Assembly (NCBI GenBank): GCA_900754175.1
Contig: CAAEBS010000175.1
Coordinates: 1-10,674, forward strand
Length of the DNA: 10,674 nucleotides
Direction of reading: 5' to 3'
From: Clostridia bacterium
Lineage (GTDB): Bacteria > Bacillota > Clostridia > Oscillospirales > CAG-272
The notes beneath the pieces were generated by a model that saw nothing but the letters and a program-made list of their open reading frames with translations, had not been told where the DNA came from and ran no database searches. The position numbers and the translations under genes are program-made. Below, piece by piece: positions 1 to 5,848 of this stretch. The stretch's first letter is position 1. Each line of letters starts with the position of its first letter.

Positions 1-39
1 GAACCTTTGCTTCAGAATGGGCGTAAAATCGGCTTCCGT

Positions 40-110
40 GTCATCCTGAGCGGAGGGCGAAGCCCGGAGTCGAACCCGTCAGGGCGACCGTAGGTCGGGA
101 TCTCCTAACG
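40..110. repeat. REP-like palindromic intergenic element
   Basis: This segment has the look of a dispersed extragenic palindromic element. It begins GTCATCCTGAG, contains a GGGC-GAA-GCCC hairpin (55-65) followed by GGAGTCGAA, and then a compound palindrome. The inner hairpin of that palindrome is CGACC-GTA-GGTCG (85-97); the outer arms are CGTCAGG (77-83) and CCTAACG (104-110), pairing at six of seven positions. It ends in a GGTCGGGATCTCC motif. From memory, TCATCCTGAGCG...GGAGTCGAA and GGTCGGGATCTCC pieces occur as scattered intergenic repeats in many bacterial genomes. Only one copy is visible here, so repeat status cannot be proved from the window. Confidence 0.5.
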
Positions 111-206
111 TCGAGCGCTCCAACCCCTGCACCATACCCTCGCAACGGTAAACCAATCCGTCAGCATCCACCCTACCCCTTGTTCAAAGTCTTTTGAAAG
201 GGGTCT

Positions 207-238
207 GGGGGAAACTTTTCTTCAGAAAAGTTTCCCCC
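207..238. repeat. Dispersed hairpin repeat, possible terminator of the DeoR gene
   Basis: This is a perfect 15-bp inverted repeat: GGGGGAAACTTTTCT (207-221), a two-base TC centre, and AGAAAAGTTTCCCCC (224-238). It lies 12 bases past the stop codon of the minus-strand regulator gene. A second, truncated copy begins at 10655 and sits in the same orientation relative to its upstream gene, 17 bases after that stop. The position suggests an RNA hairpin at transcript 3' ends. There is no clear U-tract after it, so it may act as a weak terminator, a 3'-end stabiliser, or simply a mobile repeat that settles behind genes. Confidence 0.7.
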
Positions 239-250
239 GCTTCCTCTCCC

Positions 251-952
251 TCATCCTTCGTCAGTGAAGAAAGCGTCCACGTCACGTAGGGTGCAGAGGC
301 GGAAGGTGGAGAGGCGGTGAAATTTGCTGCTGTCGCACAGAAAGATCTTCTTTTGGGAATGGGCAAGCATCAGCTTGCGGATCGCATTTTCCTCTGCCGA
401 GCAGTCGGAAATAACCCCGTCATCCGACAGAGCGAGCGAGGAAAAGAAGAAGAGATCCGCCTGCACGCCGGCGATCATGTCGGTGGCAAAATCGCCCACC
501 GTAATGGGAATACCGCCCTTGGCGTGCCCGCCGATGCAGTAGGTGTCCACCGAGTGCTCGATCAGATCGGCGGCGGTGCGGATGTTGTTGGTGAAAACGG
601 TAACGCCGTGAAATTTCGCAATGTGCTCGGTGAGATAAGACGAGGTGGTGGAGCTGTCAAGAAAGACCGTAATGCCGTCCCGCAGAAGCGCCGCCGCCTT
701 GGCGGCGATTTTTTGTTTTTCGGCTTTCTGCTTTTCCAATCGGACGTCCGGCACCGCCGCCGTGTGCTCGCCGTCGCATAAAATCACCCCGCCGTAGCTC
801 CGCTCCACCAATCCGCACTCCGAAAGCCTGTTCAGACTGCGCCGGATGCTGGAGGGACTTGTGTAGAGAAGCGCCGACAGATTCTGCACACTGGTAAATT
901 TCCGTGTCTCCAGAATCTTCAGAATTTCCATATCACGCTCATTTGTTTTCAT
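251..952 (-). CDS. DeoR/GlpR-family transcriptional repressor
   Basis: This 233-residue protein has the standard DeoR layout. An N-terminal winged helix-turn-helix (about 5-57) includes ERDMEILKIL, the recognition region SPSSIRRSLNRL and the wing GLVERSYGGV. A sugar-phosphate sensing domain (about 75-230) follows, with FLDSSTTSSYL (97-107, matching the family's DSGTT phosphate-binding loop), VFTNN (119-123) and LCDSSKF (205-211). Family members normally bind a phosphorylated sugar and repress nearby catabolic genes. The start is set at 952 because GGAG (958-961 on the plus strand) lies five bases upstream; an in-frame ATG at 973 would add seven residues but is worse placed. The gene diverges from araD-araM, so these are its likely targets along with itself. 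The effector is not evident from sequence. Length is slightly below the usual ~250 residues. Confidence 0.92.
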   Translation of the reverse strand: MKTNERDMEILKILETRKFTSVQNLSALLYTSPSSIRRSLNRLSECGLVERSYGGVILCDGEHTAAVPDVRLEKQKAEKQKIAAKAAALLRDGITVFLDSSTTSSYLTEHIAKFHGVTVFTNNIRTAADLIEHSVDTYCIGGHAKGGIPITVGDFATDMIAGVQADLFFFSSLALSDDGVISDCSAEENAIRKLMLAHSQKKIFLCDSSKFHRLSTFRLCTLRDVDAFFTDEG

Positions 953-1017
953 AATTACTCCGTATCTGCTCATTTCAAACCAGAAAAATGATTGTTTTCC
1001 CCATTTTGCACCGGTAC

Positions 1018-1046
1018 TTGACTTTTTCTTTCTATTTCAGTATCAT
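1018..1046 (+). promoter_or_regulatory. Promoter for araD-araM
   Basis: TTGACT (1018-1023) is followed by a 17-base spacer and TATCAT (1041-1046); each box matches consensus at five of six positions. A TATAAT at 1047-1052 also exists on this strand but would need a 23-base spacer, so TATCAT is preferred. The start point would be near 1053, giving a short leader of about 44 bases to the araD ATG. This promoter occupies the same DNA as the regulator's promoter on the other strand, and the -10 boxes share positions 1045-1046. Confidence 0.7.
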
Positions 1047-1073
1047 TATAATATAACTTGGAACACTTGTCAA
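1045..1073 (-). promoter_or_regulatory. Consensus sigma-70/sigma-A promoter for the DeoR gene
   Basis: Read on the minus strand, a perfect TTGACA (plus positions 1068-1073) is followed by exactly 17 bases and a perfect TATAAT (plus positions 1045-1050). Transcription would start near 1038 and leave a leader of about 85 bases before the ATG at 952. Six-for-six matches in both boxes with ideal spacing imply a strong core promoter, so the gene probably relies on repression (autoregulation) for control. Its -10 box overlaps that of the divergent araD promoter. Confidence 0.8.
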
Positions 1074-1096
1074 GAAAATTTTCGGAGGACAGCAAA

Positions 1097-1795
1097 ATGC
1101 TGGAACAATTGAAAGAAGAAGTATTGCAAGCCAACCTTGCCCTGAAAGATTACGGGCTGGTCTGCCTGACGTGGGGAAACGCCTCGGGCATCGACCGGGA
1201 AAGCGGACTTGTGGTAATCAAGCCCTCCGGGGTCTCCTATCGGGAAATGAAAGCGGAGGATATGGTGGTCGTGGACCTGCAGGGCAGGATCGTGGAGGGG
1301 AAACTGAATCCCTCCTCTGATACGCCTACCCACCTGGAGCTTTACCGGAGCTTTCCGGCAATCGGCGGGGTCGTCCATACCCATTCGGTGTACGCCACGG
1401 CGTTTGCCCAGGCGCACCGGGAGATCCCCGCACTGGGCACTACCCATGCGGATCATTTTTACGGGAGCATCCCCTGTACGCCGGATATGACTGACGGGGA
1501 GATCGCCACGGATTATGAGAAAAACACCGGGGTGGTGATCGTAAGGCGCTTTGCCGGACTGGACCCGATGCAGATTCCCGCCGTTTTGGTGGCGTCCCAC
1601 GGCGTTTTCACGTGGGGGGAGAATGCGACCGGTGCCGTGGAAAATGCGCTTGTCGTCGAAAAAACGGCGGAAATGGCGTATCTCAGCCTGACGCTGGCAC
1701 CCGAACAGCCGGTATCCCGGGCACTTCTCGACCGCCATTATTTCCGTAAACACGGCGCCGGAGCGACCTATGGTCAGCACGGTAGCCACAACTGA
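1097..1795 (+). CDS. araD: L-ribulose-5-phosphate 4-epimerase (class II aldolase family)
   Basis: This 232-residue cytoplasmic enzyme interconverts L-ribulose 5-phosphate and D-xylulose 5-phosphate, the step that feeds L-arabinose or L-ascorbate breakdown into the pentose phosphate pathway. Its length matches E. coli AraD (231). Zinc ligands are visible as H94 and H96 in VVHTHS and H168 in VASHGV. The catalytic D119 (TTHADH) and Y225 (GATYGQ), the substrate loops GN (27-28) and KPSG (42-45), and D75 in SSDTPTH are all present, so it should be active. The start at 1097 is chosen over an upstream in-frame TTG at 1058, because GGAGG (1084-1088) lies eight bases before it and the protein then begins like known AraD. 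araM follows after 15 bases. UlaF and SgbE catalyse the same reaction, so the sugar pathway is not fixed; no araA or araB lies in the window. Confidence 0.95.
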   Translation: MLEQLKEEVLQANLALKDYGLVCLTWGNASGIDRESGLVVIKPSGVSYREMKAEDMVVVDLQGRIVEGKLNPSSDTPTHLELYRSFPAIGGVVHTHSVYATAFAQAHREIPALGTTHADHFYGSIPCTPDMTDGEIATDYEKNTGVVIVRRFAGLDPMQIPAVLVASHGVFTWGENATGAVENALVVEKTAEMAYLSLTLAPEQPVSRALLDRHYFRKHGAGATYGQHGSHN

Positions 1796-1810
1796 AAGGA
1801 GAATTTTATC

Positions 1811-3088
1811 ATGAAAATGAATTTTGAAGAACTTCTGAAGCCGATGACCTGCCCGTGCGGCAGAGTGCATCAGAGCAGTGTGAAAAAGATCGTCATGGAG
1901 CGGGGAGCACTTGACAGACTGACAGATGTGATTGGTAGCCTGGGCGACTACCGCCATATCGTGATGATATGCGACCGGAACACCTACCGGGCGGCGGGTG
2001 AGGCGGCGGAAACGCTGATCCGCCCGGAAAGCACCATTATTCTGGACCCTGCCGGACTTCATGCCGACGAGCACGGCGTGGGAGCGGTTGCCGAAAAGCT
2101 GCCGGAAGAAGCCGACCTGCTGATCGCTGTCGGCTCCGGTACGGTGCACGATATCACAAGGTTCACGGCACACAAGCACGGGATTCCGTTCGTATCGGTT
2201 CCCACCGCCGCCAGCGTGGACGGTTACGTTGCCAACGTGGCGGCAATGACCTGGAAGGGCGTCAAAAAGACCTTTCCCGCCTGTGCACCGATCGCCATGG
2301 TGGCGGATATCGACGTCATCGCCAACGCTCCGATGCGCCTGACCGCCTCGGGCGTGGGGGATATGCTCGGAAAATATACGGCGCTGACCGACTGGAAGGT
2401 CGCTCATCTGCTGACCGGAGAGTACCTCTGCGAGCGGATCGTGTCGCTGGTGGAACAGGCACTTGACCAGGTGCGTGACAGCGTGGAGCGGCTTGCCGAC
2501 CGGGATCCGGAGGCGGTGTATTCGCTGATGTGCGGGCTGGTTTTCTCGGGCGTGGCAATGCAACTTTCCGGAAATTCCCGCCCGGCGTCGGGGGCAGAGC
2601 ACCACGTTTCGCACTTTATCGAAATGACGGTTCCTGCCGACGTATGCGGTGCTCTGCACGGTGAAAAGGTGGGCGTGGGACTTTTGATGGTGAGCGACGC
2701 TTACCGCCGATTTGCTGCGCTTTCCGACCGGGAAGCACTCGGAATCCTGAACGGCTACCGGAGTGCGGATGAGGAAAAGATCCGCAACTGGTTCGGTGGG
2801 CTTGCCGACGAGATCCTGCAGGACAACCGGATTGACTGTGCGCAGGGCATTACTGCCGATACCTTTGCCGCCGCATTGCCCGGTATCCGTGCTGTGATCG
2901 GGGAGAAAATCCCCACTGCCGACGCATTGAACCGGCTTCTGGAAGCGGTGGGCGCCTGCCGCACGCTGGAGGACATCGGACTGCACAGCGCTGACAGAAA
3001 TTACTACCTTTCCCATGCGCCTCTGGCACGAAACCGGCTGACGCTGATGCGCCTGATTTCGGGTGATCTGTCCGCCCTGGGCGACTGA
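1811..3088 (+). CDS. araM: sn-Glycerol-1-phosphate dehydrogenase (AraM/EgsA family)
   Basis: This 425-residue cytoplasmic oxidoreductase of the iron-alcohol-dehydrogenase-like superfamily is predicted to reduce dihydroxyacetone phosphate to sn-glycerol 1-phosphate with NAD(P)H. The Rossmann-type half carries AVGSGTVHDITRF (106-118) and PTAASVDGY (131-139). The helical half carries the metal site: D184 in GVGDMLGK, a His in GAEHHVSH (261-268) and H283 in ALHGEKVGVG. In Bacillus subtilis AraM sits in the arabinose operon and makes glycerol 1-phosphate used for archaeal-type heptaprenylglyceryl lipids. Here it directly follows araD, with AAGGAG (1796-1801) nine bases before its ATG, so the two are co-transcribed. 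At 425 residues it is somewhat longer than B. subtilis AraM. No PcrB-like prenyltransferase is nearby, so the fate of the product is unknown. Confidence 0.9.
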   Translation: MKMNFEELLKPMTCPCGRVHQSSVKKIVMERGALDRLTDVIGSLGDYRHIVMICDRNTYRAAGEAAETLIRPESTIILDPAGLHADEHGVGAVAEKLPEEADLLIAVGSGTVHDITRFTAHKHGIPFVSVPTAASVDGYVANVAAMTWKGVKKTFPACAPIAMVADIDVIANAPMRLTASGVGDMLGKYTALTDWKVAHLLTGEYLCERIVSLVEQALDQVRDSVERLADRDPEAVYSLMCGLVFSGVAMQLSGNSRPASGAEHHVSHFIEMTVPADVCGALHGEKVGVGLLMVSDAYRRFAALSDREALGILNGYRSADEEKIRNWFGGLADEILQDNRIDCAQGITADTFAAALPGIRAVIGEKIPTADALNRLLEAVGACRTLEDIGLHSADRNYYLSHAPLARNRLTLMRLISGDLSALGD

Positions 3089-3123
3089 AATACATTTTGC
3101 ACAAATCACTATGTCGAAAAATG

Positions 3124-3187
3124 GGACCTTCCCGATTTATCCCCGGCAAAATACCCGGGGATAAAAAAGGAAGGTCCTCTTGTTTTT
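3124..3187 (+). terminator. Two-part intrinsic terminator after araM
   Basis: Two nested perfect inverted repeats form one long hairpin. The outer arms are GGACCTTCC (3124-3132) and GGAAGGTCC (3169-3177). The inner arms are TTTATCCCCGG (3136-3146) and CCGGGGATAAA (3155-3165), around an eight-base loop, with a three-by-three internal loop (CGA/AAA) between the stems. A T-rich tail (TCTTGTTTTT) follows. It lies 35 bases past the araM stop. An A-tract upstream (3117-3121) gives weak potential to stop transcription on the other strand too. Confidence 0.85.
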
Positions 3188-3262
3188 GCCTGCTCTGAAA
3201 GAAAAAACCGCATTTGGTTATTTTTTACCCCTGTTTTTCCAAAAAGTTGATTAAAATCATAC

Positions 3263-3291
3263 TTGAATTTTGATTTAGTATGTAGTAAAAT
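3263..3291 (+). promoter_or_regulatory. Promoter for the TIM-barrel/lipoprotein unit
   Basis: TTGAAT (3263-3268, four of six) is followed by an ideal 17-base spacer and TAAAAT (3286-3291, five of six) in a markedly AT-rich stretch after the araM terminator. Transcription would begin near 3298, giving a leader of about 94 bases. The rest of the 303-base gap between araM and the next gene holds the terminator, this promoter and the leader palindromes; I see no small gene in it. Confidence 0.7.
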
Positions 3292-3318
3292 ATAAACAGA
3301 ACATAAGAGTGTATAAAC

Positions 3319-3333
3319 TTGACGATTCGTCAA
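3319..3333. promoter_or_regulatory. Perfect palindrome, candidate repressor operator
   Basis: TTGACGA-T-TCGTCAA is a perfect 7-bp inverted repeat around one central base, about 21-35 bases past the predicted transcription start. A perfect palindrome just downstream of a promoter is a common place for a LacI- or GntR-type repressor to block elongation or initiation. No matching regulator gene is in the window, and the araD/DeoR gap does not contain this sequence, so the binding protein is unknown. Confidence 0.5.
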
Positions 3334-3342
3334 AAAGACGAA
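3326..3342 (+). promoter_or_regulatory. Alternative leader hairpin
   Basis: TTCGTC (3326-3331), an AAAAA loop and GACGAA (3337-3342) can form a 6-bp hairpin in the leader RNA. It uses half of the preceding palindrome, so the two structures cannot form at once. It has no following U-tract, so it is not an attenuator in the usual sense. It may be incidental to the repeated GACGA motif (3321-3325 and 3337-3341). Confidence 0.3.
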
Positions 3343-3391
3343 ACGAGATGATAGCGCCCCGAAGCGTGCAGAGGAAGGAACGCAGACTCAG

Positions 3392-4201
3392 ATGAGAAAA
3401 TTGATTATTAACAGCGGCGGAAGCACAGACGGATTGCGTGCAATCAGGGAAGCCGGATGGGACGGTGTCTTTACGTCGTGGGACCCCGGACACAATTATG
3501 AACAGCAACAGAGGGACATTGTCGAACTGGGATTGATCCACCATTCGGTCCATGCACCGTATCTGAACATCCACCAGCTTTGGGAGATCGGCGAAGAGGG
3601 CGACGAGGAGGTCATGTGTCAGATCGCCTGCCTCCAGTATGCCGAACGGATGAAAGTGGGACTGGTGATCCTGCACCCGATTATCGGAATGAAGCGCAAT
3701 ACGCCTACCGAGCTTGGGCTGGAGCGTTTCCGCCGGATCTTCAACGCCGCAAAGGCGCTGGGCGTGCGGGTGGCGCTGGAGAACGTGGAGGGCGAGGTTT
3801 ACCTGGACGCCCTGATGCAGGCGTTCCCACGGGAAAAGCACGTCGGTCTGTGCCTGGACACCGGACACGAGATCTGCTACAATTACGGACACGACCTGAC
3901 TGAAAAATACGGAAACCGGCTTTTCTGTACCCATTTCAACGACAACATGGGCATGACCGGAAAGGAACTGAACTTCCTGGACGACTCCCATATGCTCCCC
4001 TTTGACGGAATTGTGGATTGGCAGGGCGTGGTGAGCAGGCTTCAAAAGGCAGACTATAAAGGAGCGCTCGTCTTTGAGGTTTCCAAATACAACCGCCCCG
4101 GACGGCATGACAATGCCATTTATGAGGGAATCAGATATGCGGACTTTGTAAAACTGGCACACGAAAGGGCAGTCCGGCTTGCCGGACTTCTGGGTGACTG
4201 A
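3392..4201 (+). CDS. Sugar phosphate isomerase/epimerase-like TIM-barrel protein
   Basis: This 269-residue cytoplasmic protein belongs to the xylose-isomerase-like TIM-barrel (AP endonuclease 2) superfamily, which includes L-ribulose-5-phosphate 3-epimerases, inosose dehydratases and ketose 3-epimerases. Metal-site strands are recognisable: HAPYLNI (54-60), ALENVEG with E130, CLDTGHE with D156 and H159, CTHFNDN with H181, and VFEVSK with E229, consistent with a divalent-metal enzyme. The substrate cannot be read from sequence. An L-xylulose-5-phosphate 3-epimerase role would fit the nearby AraD, but this gene has its own promoter and a terminator lies between. AGGAAGGA (3372-3379) stands 12 bases before the ATG, a slightly long gap. 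It begins the unit that continues into lipoprotein genes. Confidence 0.85.
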   Translation: MRKLIINSGGSTDGLRAIREAGWDGVFTSWDPGHNYEQQQRDIVELGLIHHSVHAPYLNIHQLWEIGEEGDEEVMCQIACLQYAERMKVGLVILHPIIGMKRNTPTELGLERFRRIFNAAKALGVRVALENVEGEVYLDALMQAFPREKHVGLCLDTGHEICYNYGHDLTEKYGNRLFCTHFNDNMGMTGKELNFLDDSHMLPFDGIVDWQGVVSRLQKADYKGALVFEVSKYNRPGRHDNAIYEGIRYADFVKLAHERAVRLAGLLGD

Positions 4202-4282
4202 ATGATAGTAAGGAGGTGAAAAGAGCATAACCCGTAAAAAATTCCGAAAACAGAACCCGTTATGTACGAAAGGAGACATGAA

Positions 4283-5845
4283 ATGAACGCAAAAACAACC
4301 ATGAAACGAGCTTTGGGCATGATACTGGTAATTCTCATGCTCGCCCTTCCGCTTGCTTCCTGTAAGAAAAACAGGGGCGAAACCGACGGCAAGGACACGA
4401 CCGATTCCAATTCCAATTCGGTTTCCACCGATCCCGGTTCCAGCGCACCGGAGACCGACGAGTGGGGACAGGTAAAGGTGAACAACGACATCCCCGACGA
4501 CCTGAACTACGGCGGAAAGAAAGTGACTTTCCTTCTCAGACCCGAGGATCGCTACGCCCGTGAGATCATGAAGCAGGGCGAGGGCAGTGACACGGTGGAC
4601 GAAAAAGTGGTACAGCGGAACCGTGAGGTGCAGGAGCAGATCGGCGTAACGCTGGACTTCAACTATACGGCGCCGAACGGTCAGAGCGATGCCTTCAACA
4701 CCAAGATCCAAAATGAGTTTCTTGCGCCGACCGGTGACTTTGACGTGGTAATGGCATACGCCTACTACGCTACCGCACCGACCCTGCGTGCCTGCTATCT
4801 GGACCTTAACAGCAACAAGGCGAAATATCTGAATCCTACGAAAGCTTACTGGAACCAGAGCTACGTTTCGGAGGCTACTTATCAGGACCGCCTGTATTAC
4901 ATCGTGGGCGATATGAACCTGTCGGTGTACGACCGGACCATGGCGGTGTACGCCAACATGAAGCGTCTGGGCGAGCAGGGCTACAACAACATCCTGGATA
5001 CCGTGCTTGACGGAAAGTGGACGATTGAGGAAATGTACCGGATCGTCCGTGACCTTGGCTATGAGGATCTTGACAACAACGGCAGTATCTCCAGCGCCGA
5101 CCGGGTTGCCCTGACCTCTATTTCGGACAGCGAAGCTTACGACGGCTTCTTTGAGGCGTGCGGGCTGGCATCCCTGACCGAGGACTCTTCCGGCGTGCTG
5201 TCCTTCAACATCTCCGGCAACCAGAAGATGGAGGATGCGCTCTCTCTGGTCAAGAAACTGTACGACCAGGCAGGCGTAATCAATTACAACGATACCAACA
5301 GCGCCCACAAGATGTTTGTGGAGGGAAGAGCTTACTTCCTGGTGGACGTAATTTACCGGAATGAAAGCCATATCGCCGAAGTCCGTAACATGAGCGAAAA
5401 CTACGCTATCCTGCCGCTCCCGAAATATGACGAAGCACAGGAAAAGTACATGACCACCCCTCAGGACGCTTACAACCTGATGTCGGTGATGAACACCGGT
5501 AAGACCGACGCCGCTATGGTGAGCGCTACGCTGGAGCTTCTGACCTCCAAGAGCTACGAGGACGTCCGTCCTTACTTCATCGAGAACATCCTGAAGATCA
5601 AAGTGACCCAGGCGGATAACTCCCAGGCATTCCGGGTCATGGGTATGATCCTTGACGGCATCACCTTTGAAAAGGGCGCTATCTACGGCTCTCAGCTCAA
5701 CAACGTTACCACCAGAGTGTGGAGAAACGTGCTGAAGGGCGGAACCTCGGTATCCCAGGCATGGGCAACCTACGGCAGCGGCTTTGAAACCAAGCTTGCG
5801 GAATTTGTGGACTGGTACGTTTCAAATCCCAATGCCGGGAGGTAA
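4283..5845 (+). CDS. Extracellular solute-binding lipoprotein (ABC importer type)
   Basis: This 520-residue protein opens with a lysine/arginine-bearing start, a hydrophobic stretch and the lipobox LASC (C27), so it should be lipid-anchored outside the membrane. A Ser/Thr/Asp-rich linker (about 35-60) follows, then a family-1-like solute-binding fold beginning near LNYGGKKVTFLLR (74-86), with GDFDVVMAYA (151-160) and KWTIEEMYRIVRDLGYEDLDNNG. Residues 262-273 form an EF-hand-type calcium loop (D-x-D-x-N-G-x-I-x-x-x-D). Such proteins usually bind sugars for an ABC importer, but no permease or ATPase gene is present here. AAGGAG (4270-4275) seven bases upstream fixes the start at 4283 rather than the in-frame ATG at 4262. 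The next gene begins three bases after its stop, so the two are probably translationally coupled. The ligand is unknown. Confidence 0.85.
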   Translation: MNAKTTMKRALGMILVILMLALPLASCKKNRGETDGKDTTDSNSNSVSTDPGSSAPETDEWGQVKVNNDIPDDLNYGGKKVTFLLRPEDRYAREIMKQGEGSDTVDEKVVQRNREVQEQIGVTLDFNYTAPNGQSDAFNTKIQNEFLAPTGDFDVVMAYAYYATAPTLRACYLDLNSNKAKYLNPTKAYWNQSYVSEATYQDRLYYIVGDMNLSVYDRTMAVYANMKRLGEQGYNNILDTVLDGKWTIEEMYRIVRDLGYEDLDNNGSISSADRVALTSISDSEAYDGFFEACGLASLTEDSSGVLSFNISGNQKMEDALSLVKKLYDQAGVINYNDTNSAHKMFVEGRAYFLVDVIYRNESHIAEVRNMSENYAILPLPKYDEAQEKYMTTPQDAYNLMSVMNTGKTDAAMVSATLELLTSKSYEDVRPYFIENILKIKVTQADNSQAFRVMGMILDGITFEKGAIYGSQLNNVTTRVWRNVLKGGTSVSQAWATYGSGFETKLAEFVDWYVSNPNAGR

Positions 5846-5848
5846 AAA

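Noticed and set aside
1..93. Open reading frame running in from the left edge, ending in TAG at 91-93.
   Set aside because: It has about 30 codons with no recognisable protein similarity and reads through the repeat element, so a gene tail cannot be supported.
58..150. Possible minus-strand tRNA gene, from a GGTTCGACTCC T-loop-like box and a D-arm-like segment.
   Set aside because: The presumed acceptor ends do not pair, no 5-bp anticodon stem with a seven-base loop can be placed, and the middle is better explained by a nested palindrome.
1070..3109. Very long minus-strand open frame opposite araD-araM.
   Set aside because: Both plus-strand genes have complete catalytic motifs and ribosome sites; the antisense product is His/Arg/Gln-rich with no domain, typical of a shadow frame in GC-biased DNA.
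4226..4264. CATAAC...GTTATG inverted repeat and AACCCGT direct repeats ahead of the binding-protein gene.
   Set aside because: The stem is 6 bp around a 27-base loop and the direct repeats are only seven bases; chance is a sufficient explanation.
3275..5371. Long minus-strand open frame across the TIM-barrel and binding-protein genes.
   Set aside because: It spans two clear plus-strand genes plus their leader and promoter, and shows no domain of its own.
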